Numbered from the stretch's first letter, positions 15,119 through 25,264 are shown. The stretch is 61,123 nt of DNA from Acidobacteriota bacterium (GCA_003697135.1 RFGC01000041.1:1-61123), one strand, 5' to 3'. Notes: generated by a model not told the origin, from the sequence alone. Numbers and translations are program-made.

Positions 15119-17203
15119 ATGAAACCGTTTTGCTTCGCTTTTGCTTTAGCAATTTTTATGTCTTTTCTTTTTCCGCAAGAATCTCTAGCACAAAAGATAA
15201 GACTGCGCGGTAAAGTCACGCCGAATTGCCCAGCTACGGGAAATGCCAACTGGAAGTTTGCCGATCTCTACGGAGAAGGCAACATAGCAGTTCAGGGAAG
15301 CTACAACTGCAGAGGTGCTTTTATTTACGACATATCAAATCCCGACGCTCCCGTGCTTGCTTCATGGTATAACCCAAATAACGACCAGCAATTTTTAGAA
15401 GCGATAATCTTCAACGGACGCGGCTACTTCGGCAGTGGAAACGGTGGCGGCGTTCACATCGTTGATTTGTCCAATCCTTACAGTCCACAACTTTTGGGAA
15501 TCGTGAATTCCTCGAATGGCGGCGGTTACGACCGCATTCATGAAATCGTAGTTTTTGAGCAAAACGGGAGAACATACTTGATCGAAAACTACAATAGTCT
15601 ATACTCCACGAAGATTTTGAAGGTGATAGACGTAACAAATCCCGCCAATCCAACGTTTGTTCGAGACATCAACCCAACTGAAGTTCAATGGGTTCACGCT
15701 GTTCACATAAGAGGCAACAAGCTCTATACATCAGGTTGGGGCAATTCTACGACTCGTGCGAGAACGGAAATTTATGATATTTCTAACATAGCAAATCAGG
15801 CTCCGACACTACTTGGATACATAGAAGACCCAAGCTCTTCGGTGACAAACGGTAACAACATGCATAGTTCATGGACAAGTGAAGATGGCAAATATCTCTA
15901 CAGTTGCCGCGAAGTAACCAACAGCAATGGTCCAAGTCCGGGAGATGTTCGTGTTTATAACGTCGAAAATCCAGCTCAACCGCTGCTAGTTAAGAGATTT
16001 ACAATGACCGATCTAAACCTGAATGCCGTAACACCACACAATCCCGTAGTGATGGGTAATCTGCTTTTCGTGTCTTGGTATCAAGCCGGGCTTCAAGTTT
16101 TTGATATAACAAATCCTGCAGACCCAAAACGCGTCGGGCAATACGATACATTTACTCCTGCTTTCATGCCTCCTGAGCCTGGTGAGTCTTCCATTCTAAA
16201 TGAACCATGGGATTTGGTTTGCGGAAGTAGCAATCTTCAAAATACTCTCCCAACCAATTATGACGGCAATTGGGCAGTCTATCCGTTCTTAGGATACGAT
16301 AAGGTTTTGTTAGGAGACTTAAAGGAAGGACTTCTAATAGTTGATGTAACAGGAATCTTTGCGCCTCCCAAAAATCTGGTTTCGGACTTCGATGGCGACA
16401 GAAGAACAGATTTTTCCGTATTTAACCCAACAACGAGAACATGGAAGATTGAGAAAAGCTCAAACGGAGCATTTGAAGCTTATCAATTTGGTTTAAGCGA
16501 CGACTTAGTCAAACCCGCGGATTACGATGGAGACGGAAAAACGGATATAGCAGTTTTCAGACCTTCGAGTGGAACTTGGTATGTTTTGGGAAGCTCAAGG
16601 GGATTTTTCGCCGCTCAATTCGGTTCAAACGGTGATATTCCCGTTCCGGGAGATTACGATGCTGACGGAAAAGCAGATTTTGCTGTATTCAGACCTTCTA
16701 GTGGTCATTGGTTCGTCATGCAAAGCACTCTGGGATTTAGAGCTGTCCAATGGGGAACCTCCGGAGATAAACCGATAGTTGGAGACTTCGAGGGCGACGG
16801 CAAAGCAGATTTTGCTGTTTGGAGACCTTCAAACGGCACTTGGTATGTAATGCAAAGCTCTTCAAGCCTTCCGATTTTCATACAATTCGGCACGCAAGGC
16901 GATCGTCCTTCGTCAGGCGATTTCGATAACGATGGAAAAACTGACATAGCCGTTTTTAGACCAAGTAGTGGACACTGGTATATTCTAAACAGCGGTAACA
17001 ACTCGCTATCTGTTTATCAGTTTGGCATATCTTCGGACTTGCCAATTCCGGCAGATTACGACGGCGATAGTAAAACCGACATCGCTGTTTTCAGGCAAGC
17101 AGACAATGCTTGGTATTACCTAGCGAGTGCAAATAATTCTTTCAATATGAAAGTATTCGGTCAGTCGGGTGAATTCCCGCTTCCGGCCTCGGCACAACCT
17201 TAA
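15119..17203 (+). CDS. Exported LVIVD-repeat / FG-GAP-like repeat protein
   Basis: 694 residues. Signal peptide 1-24 (ends ESLAQ). Residues about 40-420 form LVIVD-type beta-propeller repeats (VQGSYNCRGAFIYDISNPDAP, GVHIVDLSNPYSPQLLG, LQVFDITNPADPKRVG, GLLIVDV). Residues about 425-690 hold seven FG-GAP/VCBS-like repeats of about 47 residues, each D(Y/F)DGDGKTDIAVFRPSSGTW(Y/F), with Asp-rich calcium-binding loops. Start chosen at ATG 15119 (AAGGAG 8 bases upstream) rather than the frame start at 15020, which precedes the promoter and signal peptide. Such proteins are secreted or surface-bound with unknown ligands. A perfect hairpin terminator follows. Confidence 0.88.
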   Translation: MKPFCFAFALAIFMSFLFPQESLAQKIRLRGKVTPNCPATGNANWKFADLYGEGNIAVQGSYNCRGAFIYDISNPDAPVLASWYNPNNDQQFLEAIIFNGRGYFGSGNGGGVHIVDLSNPYSPQLLGIVNSSNGGGYDRIHEIVVFEQNGRTYLIENYNSLYSTKILKVIDVTNPANPTFVRDINPTEVQWVHAVHIRGNKLYTSGWGNSTTRARTEIYDISNIANQAPTLLGYIEDPSSSVTNGNNMHSSWTSEDGKYLYSCREVTNSNGPSPGDVRVYNVENPAQPLLVKRFTMTDLNLNAVTPHNPVVMGNLLFVSWYQAGLQVFDITNPADPKRVGQYDTFTPAFMPPEPGESSILNEPWDLVCGSSNLQNTLPTNYDGNWAVYPFLGYDKVLLGDLKEGLLIVDVTGIFAPPKNLVSDFDGDRRTDFSVFNPTTRTWKIEKSSNGAFEAYQFGLSDDLVKPADYDGDGKTDIAVFRPSSGTWYVLGSSRGFFAAQFGSNGDIPVPGDYDADGKADFAVFRPSSGHWFVMQSTLGFRAVQWGTSGDKPIVGDFEGDGKADFAVWRPSNGTWYVMQSSSSLPIFIQFGTQGDRPSSGDFDNDGKTDIAVFRPSSGHWYILNSGNNSLSVYQFGISSDLPIPADYDGDSKTDIAVFRQADNAWYYLASANNSFNMKVFGQSGEFPLPASAQP

Positions 17204-17240
17204 CTGATTATTGAACCGTCTTCTTGAAAAATAAGACCCA

Positions 17241-17273
17241 GAAAAAGGTTGCAATATAACTGCAACCTTTTTC
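17241..17273. terminator. Terminator hairpin, 13-bp perfect stem
   Basis: GAAAAAGGTTGCA (17241-17253) and its exact complement (17261-17273) flank a 7-base loop. The right arm ends in CTTTTTC and the left arm begins with A residues, so it can end transcription on either strand. It lies 38 bases after the upstream stop and 23 bases before the next gene. Confidence 0.85.
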
Positions 17274-17295
17274 AGCATTTGAGGAGGTTGAAAAG

Positions 17296-18777
17296 ATGGA
17301 AAAATTGACACTTCATATTCAAAACGGCTCATTAGCGGGCAAAACTTTTGAACTCCACTCGGAGCGAATGTTGATAGGTAGAGACCCCAACGCTGATTTG
17401 AGACTTCAACCAGATGAAAGAATCGTATCATCAAGACATGCAGTAATCGAAGTAAAACCTGACGGCTTCTATCTTACTGACATGAACAGCACAAATGGAA
17501 CTTACATCAACGGAGTTCCTATAAAATCACAAAGACTTGCTGACGGAGATTTGATTTCCTTCGGCAAGAATGGCATTAAAGCACTGGTCAAAATCGAGCC
17601 GGTTCCTGAATCTGCTCCTGTGTCGCCATACATAATCGAGCAACAAGAAGATTGGAGAAAGTCTGTATCAAAGATAGGACTAGCAGGTTCGTTAGAAACA
17701 GTTGAAAAGAAACCTGTCCAGCAAAAAGGTAAGTATATTGCCGTAGGTTTCACCATTTTTGCCGTAGTGTTTCTTTCCTTGATCGTTATTGCAATCCTTG
17801 TTCTTAATCTTGGAATCGTAGCGGCGTCTGTAGCGGCAGTTGTAGCTTTCACACCGGCTTGTCTTTACATTCTTCCTCTGATATGGCTTGACCGTTACGA
17901 TCCCGAACCTATATGGCTTTTGGCTTTAGCTTTCGCATGGGGAGCTTTGGTAGCAGTTATCTTTTCAATAATTGTCAATACCATTATCGCTTCTCTTTTC
18001 GGTCCTATAGTAGGAGCTGTAATTTCTGCTCCAGTGTTTGAAGAAGCTTCTAAAGGCATGGGCTTGATAATCTTGTTACTCTTCTTCCGCCGTGAATTCG
18101 ACGACATTCTAGACGGTATAGTTTACGCTGGTGTAATAGCTTTGGGTTTTGCAACTGTAGAAAATGTCCTCTACTACGGGCGTGCCTTAATCCAAGGTGG
18201 TCTTGGTGATCTACTGATAGTGTTCTTCCTTAGAGGAGTTTTATCACCTTTTGCTCATGTAACTTTTACGGCCATGACTGGAATAGGCTGTGGGATTTCG
18301 AGAGAGTCTCACAATACGCTGGTTAGAGTCTCAATGCCGATAATAGGATATTGCTTGGCTGTCTTTCTACACGCTCTTTGGAATGGTATGGCTACATTCT
18401 TAGGTCCAGGATTTCTGATAGGATATTTCATCGTAGAAGTTCCTTTCTTTCTCATTTTCGTCGGATTCTGCATCTATGTAATGAGACGGCAAAACAAAAT
18501 TCTGCGTGATGCTCTAGCTATTGACATGGCAAGAGGACTCATAACAAAGGAGCAATACGAAACTGCAACTTCGGCCATAAAAAGCACCTTATGGCTTCTG
18601 TCAGGCATCGGACAAGGGAAACTCAGGAAGCGCTGGCAGTTCCTTCGTGCTGTTGGAAAACTTGGGCTTAGCTACTGGCATATACAGAGAGCAACGGCCG
18701 CACAAGGTTACACGGGAAGTTTCCAGCAAAACCCGATTTTACGAGATGAGGTGTTAAGGCTTCGTAGCGCTATTTGA
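17296..18777 (+). CDS. FHA domain fused to a PrsW-type intramembrane metalloprotease
   Basis: 493 residues. Residues 1-95 are a forkhead-associated phosphothreonine-binding domain: LIGRDPNADLRL, VSSRHAVIEV and DMNSTNGTYINGVPI carry the conserved GR, S.RH and NSTNGT residues. From about residue 150 there are eight or so membrane helices with PrsW-family motifs: FEEASKGMG (the Glu-Glu pair expected at the metal site), GFATVENVLYY, HVTFTAMTGIG and the C-terminal HALWN. PrsW proteases cut anti-sigma factors and other membrane substrates. The fusion suggests recruitment or regulation through Ser/Thr phosphorylation. ATG 17296 has GGAGG about 10 bases upstream. It runs tail to tail with the VWFA gene (57 bases between stops). 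Confidence 0.9.
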   Translation: MEKLTLHIQNGSLAGKTFELHSERMLIGRDPNADLRLQPDERIVSSRHAVIEVKPDGFYLTDMNSTNGTYINGVPIKSQRLADGDLISFGKNGIKALVKIEPVPESAPVSPYIIEQQEDWRKSVSKIGLAGSLETVEKKPVQQKGKYIAVGFTIFAVVFLSLIVIAILVLNLGIVAASVAAVVAFTPACLYILPLIWLDRYDPEPIWLLALAFAWGALVAVIFSIIVNTIIASLFGPIVGAVISAPVFEEASKGMGLIILLLFFRREFDDILDGIVYAGVIALGFATVENVLYYGRALIQGGLGDLLIVFFLRGVLSPFAHVTFTAMTGIGCGISRESHNTLVRVSMPIIGYCLAVFLHALWNGMATFLGPGFLIGYFIVEVPFFLIFVGFCIYVMRRQNKILRDALAIDMARGLITKEQYETATSAIKSTLWLLSGIGQGKLRKRWQFLRAVGKLGLSYWHIQRATAAQGYTGSFQQNPILRDEVLRLRSAI

Positions 18778-18834
18778 CTTTGAAAATACAAACAACAACC
18801 TTAAACAATAGTGAAAGCCGAAGTTTATCTTGCT

Positions 18835-20157
18835 CTAGAAAGGTAATCTTCTCATCTGTGGAGGATTTTTTTGAATTTGTATTTCCTTGCGAGGCTGTGG
18901 TATTGAGCTTGAGGGATTTTGTTGAGGTATGCTGGTTTGAGGTGCTGACTGCGATTTAGCTTGCTTACCTGGTTGAGTTCTCTGTTCTGCTTGCTGCGAC
19001 TGTGTAGAAATCACCCTAGAAGAGGTTTGCTGATTTTGTTTTGATGGAATTTCAGCGACATTCACATTATTCGTCTGCCCGACAATGTAGCTATTTTTTG
19101 CTCTCACCACAACGTTTGGTCTCGTTACCCTAACCTTTATTCGCTTTCTTTGACCAGGTCTTCCGATATTTTCGGGATAATAACCCAGAGTATATTGCCG
19201 TCGAAGCTCCTCAGCTATCATCATGAAAGCATTGTTAAGATTGGTCGTCGTAGCTTCGTAAAATCTGCCGCTTGACAAAAAGGCAAGTTCCTGTAGATAC
19301 TTCTTTCCTCTCTCATATTCTTGGCGGCTTGTTCCTGGGATTCTGCTGCCGAAGATTATGTCCATAAGAACACCAATAATACTCCCATTGCTTGATGGAG
19401 GATAAGAAGAACCGCGGGAAGCCTCTGCATAAGTATCATACCAAATCGCATAAATCATGGTGCTCGACTCTTCAGCTCGCTTGAGCGTCATGCGATCACT
19501 GCTTTTTCTAGAACCCGTATCAACTCCGTCGGTGAATAAAACTATCGCTTTCCGTCCATCAATTTTTTCTGCCTCTGCTAAAGCCATCATTACAGCATCA
19601 TAAAGATTCGTCCCACCGGAAGTTCTGGCTTGCATAATTGCGGATCGAAGAATACGCCTATCGCTGGTTGGTTGACACAAAACATCAATATATTCGCTAA
19701 ATGTCCAGACACCTACCTTGTCATCGCTTCTTAACTGATTTGTAAAGGCAATCGCTGTTTGCTTGATTTGATCCATTTTTTCTTGAGTGGAACCACTTAC
19801 ATCAATCAGCAAAATAACCGTGAAAGGCTGTTCAACAGAAGCAAAATACTCTATCTTTTGAGGCACATCATCTTCAAAGACCTGAAAGTCCTCTTTTCTT
19901 AAATCACTAATAAACCGCCCGTATCTATCAACTACACTGACCGGAATTGTTACCAAATTCGTTTCTACTCTAATAACTTCATCTTCTCCTACATCTTGAG
20001 AGCCTTGCTTATCTTCGCTACTGATTTCCGTATCAGATTTATTTTTGTCTATTAAAACTGGCGGACGACGGCTTTCTGGAGCAGGCACTTGAGAAAAAGC
20101 ACTTGACGGAAAGAGCAGAACAAAAAAGATGGCTAGAAAAATAAGGAAAGATTTCAT
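18835..20157 (-). CDS. Exported VWFA-related protein, acidobacterial type
   Basis: 440 residues. Signal peptide 1-22. A short beta domain (VVDRYGRFISDLRKEDFQVFEDDVPQKI) typical of the VWFA-related acidobacterial family precedes the von Willebrand A domain (about residues 112-320) with MIDAS residues DVSGST, SGGTN and FTDGVDT. After a YTLGYYPENI segment the C-terminus is Gln/Pro/Ser-rich and disordered. Probably binds protein ligands at the envelope through a divalent metal; function is unknown. It starts 52 bases after the serine hydrolase stop, so the two may be co-transcribed. Confidence 0.9.
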   Translation of the reverse strand: MKSFLIFLAIFFVLLFPSSAFSQVPAPESRRPPVLIDKNKSDTEISSEDKQGSQDVGEDEVIRVETNLVTIPVSVVDRYGRFISDLRKEDFQVFEDDVPQKIEYFASVEQPFTVILLIDVSGSTQEKMDQIKQTAIAFTNQLRSDDKVGVWTFSEYIDVLCQPTSDRRILRSAIMQARTSGGTNLYDAVMMALAEAEKIDGRKAIVLFTDGVDTGSRKSSDRMTLKRAEESSTMIYAIWYDTYAEASRGSSYPPSSNGSIIGVLMDIIFGSRIPGTSRQEYERGKKYLQELAFLSSGRFYEATTTNLNNAFMMIAEELRRQYTLGYYPENIGRPGQRKRIKVRVTRPNVVVRAKNSYIVGQTNNVNVAEIPSKQNQQTSSRVISTQSQQAEQRTQPGKQAKSQSAPQTSIPQQNPSSSIPQPRKEIQIQKNPPQMRRLPF

Positions 20158-20209
20158 AAGGATTTTACTCCTCTGGCCAGACTTCGCTATTTCCGATTAT
20201 ACATCACCT

Positions 20210-21337
20210 TCATTGGTTGCCAGCAGAATTAAGCTCCTCATTAGCCAATCTGTGAAACTCTCTTCTAACAGCATTTATGTTTGCAAACGGTGGTTTACGA
20301 GAGTGAGTGCGATTTGTGAAAAGGATAAAAATCCTTTCTTTCTCTGGATCAATCCAAAGACTCGTGCCTGTGAATCCCAAATGCCCGAAACTACTCTTTG
20401 AAAGTGCGTCTGAAGCGGTAGAATCTTGAGTTTCTGCAAGCTGAAATCCAAGCGAACGAGCTTCATTCAAGCCTTCGGTGAGATTTTCGGAAAATCTTGC
20501 ACAAGTTTCAGGCTTTAGCAAACTCGTGCTATCCGGTAAAAACTGCTGTGCCAGAATAAAGGTTTCTTCTACATTTGAAAACAGACCTGAATGCCCTGAT
20601 ACTCCGCTCATAAACCAACAATTCCCATCATGTACTTCACCCCAGATTACATAGTCACGCCATTGCACCTTCTCAACAGAATAACCACGCTCTATGCAGA
20701 CACTCTTCTCGTATTCATTCCCTTTCTCGCTTGCGGCAATCTCTCTTAAAAGACTTTTTGGCGGATTATAAAAAGTTCTACATAGCTTCAAAGGCTTGAA
20801 AATCTCCTCTTCGGCAATCTCATCAAGACGCCTTCCGAAGATCTTTTCGAGTAGAAACGTAAGGACTAGAAAATTCAAATCGCTGTAAATTACTTTTTCA
20901 CCTGGCATTGCTTCGGCAGGACTTAAAGCTATAAATGACAAAATTTCTTCTCTCGACTCAACCAAAAGATAAAAAGGCATCCAGTCACATAGTCCAGAAT
21001 CATGCGTAAGCAGATTCTTAACCATTAGCTTTCGGTCTTTTGAAAATTCAGGAAAGTATTTTGCCAAGTTATCTTCTAACGAAAGCTCGCCCGTTTCCAG
21101 CAGTTTTGCACAAATCAACCCGACAACTAAAGGCTTTGTTAAACTAGCCAAATCATAAATAGTATTGACCTTTGCTGGTATTTCTTCGGGTTCTACGACA
21201 GCCGAACCAATGGCATCTGCAAAAATTATTTCTCCTTTTTCAGCAGCAAGATAAACAGCCGAAGGAAAAAGTCTTTTCTCTACTTGCTCAACTAGAAATC
21301 TCGATATTCTCTCGTTCTTCAATGTCTCCTCAACCAT
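20210..21337 (-). CDS. Serine hydrolase of the beta-lactamase class C / PBP-like family
   Basis: 375 residues, no signal peptide visible. Active-site motifs: SxxK as SLTK in YDLASLTKPL (nucleophile near residue 66), the Tyr motif YSDLN, and a C-terminal HSG-type triad within VSGHSGLFSNVEE. These are the class C beta-lactamase, esterase and D-aminopeptidase fold signatures; which activity applies cannot be read from sequence. The ATG at 21337 has only a weak GAGG-like ribosome site. Gene order suggests an operon with the VWFA protein. Confidence 0.88.
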   Translation of the reverse strand: MVEETLKNERISRFLVEQVEKRLFPSAVYLAAEKGEIIFADAIGSAVVEPEEIPAKVNTIYDLASLTKPLVVGLICAKLLETGELSLEDNLAKYFPEFSKDRKLMVKNLLTHDSGLCDWMPFYLLVESREEILSFIALSPAEAMPGEKVIYSDLNFLVLTFLLEKIFGRRLDEIAEEEIFKPLKLCRTFYNPPKSLLREIAASEKGNEYEKSVCIERGYSVEKVQWRDYVIWGEVHDGNCWFMSGVSGHSGLFSNVEETFILAQQFLPDSTSLLKPETCARFSENLTEGLNEARSLGFQLAETQDSTASDALSKSSFGHLGFTGTSLWIDPEKERIFILFTNRTHSRKPPFANINAVRREFHRLANEELNSAGNQ

Positions 21338-21447
21338 TTAACCCAAAATTCACTCACAAACTAACAAATCTTTCAACTATCTGAAAAACAGCAAAAACGG
21401 AAATTTTACAAAAAATACACTTTCTTTCAAATCATAATTAGTTGCGC

Positions 21448-21475
21448 TTGACAAAATCTAAAAAACAATAATAAT
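21448..21475 (+). promoter_or_regulatory. Probable sigma-70 promoter of the TonB-dependent receptor gene
   Basis: TTGACA (21448-21453), 16-base spacer, AATAAT (21470-21475), 42 bases upstream of the start codon at 21518. The region between the divergent serine hydrolase and receptor genes is very AT-rich and holds no other clear site. Confidence 0.55.
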
Positions 21476-21517
21476 TTCTTAACGTAAAGTTAAAATCCAA
21501 CCTGAGAGGAGATAAAG

Positions 21518-24500
21518 ATGAAAAAAAGACTTATTTCTTGCTTTGTCCTTTTGCTACTTTGGTGTAGCCAAGCTATAGCGCAAGGAACAACTTCGCGTGT
21601 TACAGGCGTAGTCACAGACACCGCAGGTGCAGTAGTTCCAGGTGCAACTGTGACCTTAACAAACGAAGGCACTGGAACAAGCGTTTCAATTGAGACCAAT
21701 AACAATGGCGTTTATGTTTTTGATCTTGTTCAGCCTGGAAACTATACCGTAACGGTTGAGAAACAAGGTTTCAAAAAGTTTGTGTCAAAAAACAATGCAG
21801 TTTTTGTCAATCAGCCTGCTACGGTGAATGTAGTTTTAGAACCCGGTGATATTGGGGTTACAGTAACCGTCGAAGCTACCGCTGAACTAGTTCAAACGAG
21901 CACATCTGGGAACGTTGGTGGAACGGTTGAGCAAAGAGTTGTTGAAAGCCTGCCGATTGTAGGTTTGCGCGGTCGAAACCCATTGGATATTCTGATATAT
22001 CAGCCTGGATTCGTCATAGGTGCAAATACTGGTGGCGGTGTCCATGTTCACGGCTCACGTGATAGAGCGTTTAATTTTACACTCGATGGCATTGACATCA
22101 ACGAATCCAGTGCTGGTGGCTCTAATTTCACACCGCTACGCATCAACCCTGACTCAATCCAGGAATTTCAATTTGTCTCAAGCAACTTCACCGCAGAGCT
22201 GGGCAGAAGTAGCGGTGCTCAAGTGACCTTCATAACCAGAAGCGGAACAAATAAACTCAGAGGCAATCTCTTTGAATACTACCAAACCCCCGATCTCAAC
22301 GCTAATGAATACCAAAATAATCTAAATAATCAGCCCAAAGGACAATTTGTCCAGCACATCTTCGGGGGAAGTCTCGGTGGCCCGATAATTAAAAACCGAA
22401 TGTTTTACTTCTTCAACTTGCAGCTTCTAAGAGCATACGAAACTAGACTGGTAACCAGAACCGTTTACACTCAAACCGTCCGCAACGGTATTTTCAGATA
22501 TGTGCAAGGCGGACAGAATTCACCAGCAGGAACGGTAAACGCTTCAGTAGATGCTAACGGAAATCCGCTTCTACCGAACTGCGGTGGTTCTATCACAACA
22601 AATTGCATTGCCACTTACAACATTGCCTCCAATCCAACAGGCATTGGGCTAGACCCAACGCTTATGAGATTCATTACGGCAATGCCGCTACCGAATAACT
22701 TCTTTGTAGGTGATGGACTTAACACGGCGGGATTTAACTTTGCGGCCCCACAGCGCGAAAAACAATACGACTTGACCTTTAGAATTGACTACAAGTTTTC
22801 AGAGGTAAATTCACTTTACGTCCGCTGGGCACAAGGTAAACAAGATACGATCTGCGACAGTGTCAACGGCGGACTGCAAGCTTTTCCTGATACACCATGC
22901 AAGGTTAATACCGAAAGAGACCCGAAAAATATAGCCATAAACTGGAAATACTCACTCAAACCAAATCTTATCAACGAGTTCATTTTTGGAGTTAATTACT
23001 TCAAGTTCTGGTTTGGAAATCCAGCTGTTAGAACAGATTATCCTTATGTTTTCAATCTAGTCACCGACCCCTTCAGCAATTTCACTTACAATGCCAGAGC
23101 TTTGAGAACTATACAATTCGTTGACAATCTAACTTGGGTAAAAGGCAATCACACCGTAAAGGCTGGGATAAACTTCCGTTTTGGACGTCAAGTTGACGAT
23201 AGGTCTTCGGTTGCTGGTGCTGATATAACACCTCTTGTGAATTTCAGTGCATCGGTTAACAGCAATTTCACAGGATTCAACCTACCTACAACTGGGGCAA
23301 CCGGAATAAACTCAAATGACTTGAGCAGACTAAGAAGCGTGATAAACGATCTCTTAGGAAGAGTTGGCACTATCAGTCAAGCATTTGTTGCTGATCCAAC
23401 TGGAAGTTCGTTCGCACCAGCAGGAACACGCTGGGATTTTCGTCACTACTACCCTGAATACGATTTCTATATTCAAGATACTTGGAAATTCCTCCCTAAT
23501 TTAACCCTTGATTTGGGAATGCGATATGAAATCAAGTTTTCTCCGAGTTCAAAGGGAAGACCTATACTACGTCCCGACAAAGTAGTTAATTATGGCGCGG
23601 CTCCCTCTAACACAATTAAATGGGTTGAAGGAGATATTTTCGAGAATGATTACGATAATTTCAGCCCTTCAATAGGCTTTGCTTGGGATCCTTTCAAAAC
23701 CGGAAAAACTTCTGTCAGGGCTAATTTCCGCATTAGCTACGATCGCTTCCCGACGTTCCTTTTCGGAAGCAGCATATTCCAAAGCACTCCAGGGAACAAT
23801 ATAGGCGTTTTCAATTCTTCTTTCGGCCAAGGTGGTGGATTGCTTAGAAATGGTCTGCCGAGCTTGACACCTACTTCGACGCCAAACGCACTACGTCAAC
23901 CACCTGCATTTGGAACCGGTAGCATAACGGTAGTTGATCCTGACTTGAGATTCCCGGAAGTTTACTCCTGGTATGCTGGATTCCAAAGAGAACTTTTCAA
24001 CCAGATTGTGCTCGAAGTCAATTACATCGGCAAACGCGGTGTTCATCTTCTTGGTGGATACGATGCAAATCAAGTTGATATAAATGCAAGAGATCCTCGC
24101 TTCAACACCACATTCTTACAAGAATTCATCGCTATCAGAAACAATCCAAGCTACAACAGCCCGTTCATAAATGCCCTCTACACAGGCGACCCGAACAACA
24201 ATTCTGGAACCGCTACTTTCCGCTCTACGAATGCAACCAACATTTCCCTCGGTGCAGTTGCTTCTGCTGCGCTTTCAGTTTCACAAAGAACTGTCGGCGG
24301 ACAGCAAATGATCGTAGTGAACGGATTTAGCCCCTTCCTTTTCCAGAAATTCCCACAATTCACCGGTGCAATGAACGTTATTGATAGCAACGATCGTTCT
24401 CTCTACAACGCTTTAGAAATAATCTTCAAGCGTCGAATAAAAGATGGATTGGGCTTTCAGCTTAGCTATACTTTATCTGAATCAAAAGACACTCGCTCTT

Positions 24501-25168
24501 TCGATCCGACCTTTACAGTGGTTGCGCGTGGTAACGCTCAATCCGCTTCCAGCACTCCGTTTAACATATACGACCGCTTTGCTAATTACGCATGGTCAGA
24601 CTTTGACCGCAGACACGCTTGGCAAGGTTATGTTCTCTATGAATTGCCCTTCGGCAAAGGCAAAATGTTTGCCTCAGATGTTCCTACATTTGTTGACTAC
24701 ATAATTGGCGGGTGGCAAGTTGCGGCCATTTTGAACTACGCTTCGGGACGTCCCTTCACAGTTTATTCTGGCGTAAACACTTTCAGCAATGCTGTTCAAT
24801 CAACAGCAAACTGCAACGGATGCACTAGAAACATGGGACGCTTGATTCAAGAAAGTGGCACTAATTTCTGGTTCAGTGCTAGTCAAAGGGCTATGTTCAG
24901 CATTCCTGAGCCTGGCTCTATCGGAAACACCGGAAGAAACTTCTTCATCGGGCCGAGACGTTTCGATTTCGATCTTTCGGTTTCCAAAGACTTTAGAATC
25001 AGCGAAAGAATTAAGTTTAGCCTCAGGGCCGATGCCAAGAATTTCTTCAATGTCCCAAGTTTCGGACTCCCGGTAGCCGTAGCTAATTCAACTGCATTCG
25101 GCCGCATTAGGGATAGCGTCATCAGCAACGCAAGAAGAATCCAACTCTCAGGTAAGTTGAGTTTCTAA
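21518..25168 (+). CDS. Oar-like TonB-dependent receptor with carboxypeptidase-regulatory N-terminal domain
   Basis: 1216 residues. Signal peptide 1-22 (ends AIAQG). Residues about 25-110 are a CarboxypepD_reg-like beta-sandwich (RVTGVVTDTAGAVVPGATVTL, GVYVFDLVQPGNYTVTV). A plug domain follows (about 120-230; GRNPLDILIYQPG, GVHVHGSRDRAFNFTLDGID, SSGAQVTFITRSGTN), then a large barrel with TonB-receptor motifs (YDFYIQDTWKFLPNLTLDLGMRYE) and a C-terminal strand ending in Phe (RRIQLSGKLSF), as needed for outer-membrane insertion. The family is expanded in Acidobacteriota and takes up large ligands such as oligosaccharides or peptides; the substrate is unknown. GAGGAG ribosome site, own promoter and own terminator make this a single-gene unit. 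Confidence 0.93.
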   Translation: MKKRLISCFVLLLLWCSQAIAQGTTSRVTGVVTDTAGAVVPGATVTLTNEGTGTSVSIETNNNGVYVFDLVQPGNYTVTVEKQGFKKFVSKNNAVFVNQPATVNVVLEPGDIGVTVTVEATAELVQTSTSGNVGGTVEQRVVESLPIVGLRGRNPLDILIYQPGFVIGANTGGGVHVHGSRDRAFNFTLDGIDINESSAGGSNFTPLRINPDSIQEFQFVSSNFTAELGRSSGAQVTFITRSGTNKLRGNLFEYYQTPDLNANEYQNNLNNQPKGQFVQHIFGGSLGGPIIKNRMFYFFNLQLLRAYETRLVTRTVYTQTVRNGIFRYVQGGQNSPAGTVNASVDANGNPLLPNCGGSITTNCIATYNIASNPTGIGLDPTLMRFITAMPLPNNFFVGDGLNTAGFNFAAPQREKQYDLTFRIDYKFSEVNSLYVRWAQGKQDTICDSVNGGLQAFPDTPCKVNTERDPKNIAINWKYSLKPNLINEFIFGVNYFKFWFGNPAVRTDYPYVFNLVTDPFSNFTYNARALRTIQFVDNLTWVKGNHTVKAGINFRFGRQVDDRSSVAGADITPLVNFSASVNSNFTGFNLPTTGATGINSNDLSRLRSVINDLLGRVGTISQAFVADPTGSSFAPAGTRWDFRHYYPEYDFYIQDTWKFLPNLTLDLGMRYEIKFSPSSKGRPILRPDKVVNYGAAPSNTIKWVEGDIFENDYDNFSPSIGFAWDPFKTGKTSVRANFRISYDRFPTFLFGSSIFQSTPGNNIGVFNSSFGQGGGLLRNGLPSLTPTSTPNALRQPPAFGTGSITVVDPDLRFPEVYSWYAGFQRELFNQIVLEVNYIGKRGVHLLGGYDANQVDINARDPRFNTTFLQEFIAIRNNPSYNSPFINALYTGDPNNNSGTATFRSTNATNISLGAVASAALSVSQRTVGGQQMIVVNGFSPFLFQKFPQFTGAMNVIDSNDRSLYNALEIIFKRRIKDGLGFQLSYTLSESKDTRSFDPTFTVVARGNAQSASSTPFNIYDRFANYAWSDFDRRHAWQGYVLYELPFGKGKMFASDVPTFVDYIIGGWQVAAILNYASGRPFTVYSGVNTFSNAVQSTANCNGCTRNMGRLIQESGTNFWFSASQRAMFSIPEPGSIGNTGRNFFIGPRRFDFDLSVSKDFRISERIKFSLRADAKNFFNVPSFGLPVAVANSTAFGRIRDSVISNARRIQLSGKLSF

Positions 25169-25190
25169 AGCTTACCTGAAATTCTCAACA

Positions 25191-25232
25191 AAATCTCTCC
25201 TGTCTCTTGAAGGCAGGAGAGATTTATTTTTT
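25191..25232 (+). terminator. Rho-independent terminator of the receptor gene
   Basis: AAATCTCTCCTG (25191-25202) pairs perfectly with CAGGAGAGATTT (25214-25225) around an 11-base loop; a T-rich tract (TTTATTTTTTT) follows to 25232. It lies 22 bases after the stop and also separates the convergent prenyl synthase gene. Confidence 0.9.
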
Positions 25233-25264
25233 TGAATAACAAATGGTAACGTCCCTGTTTTTGG

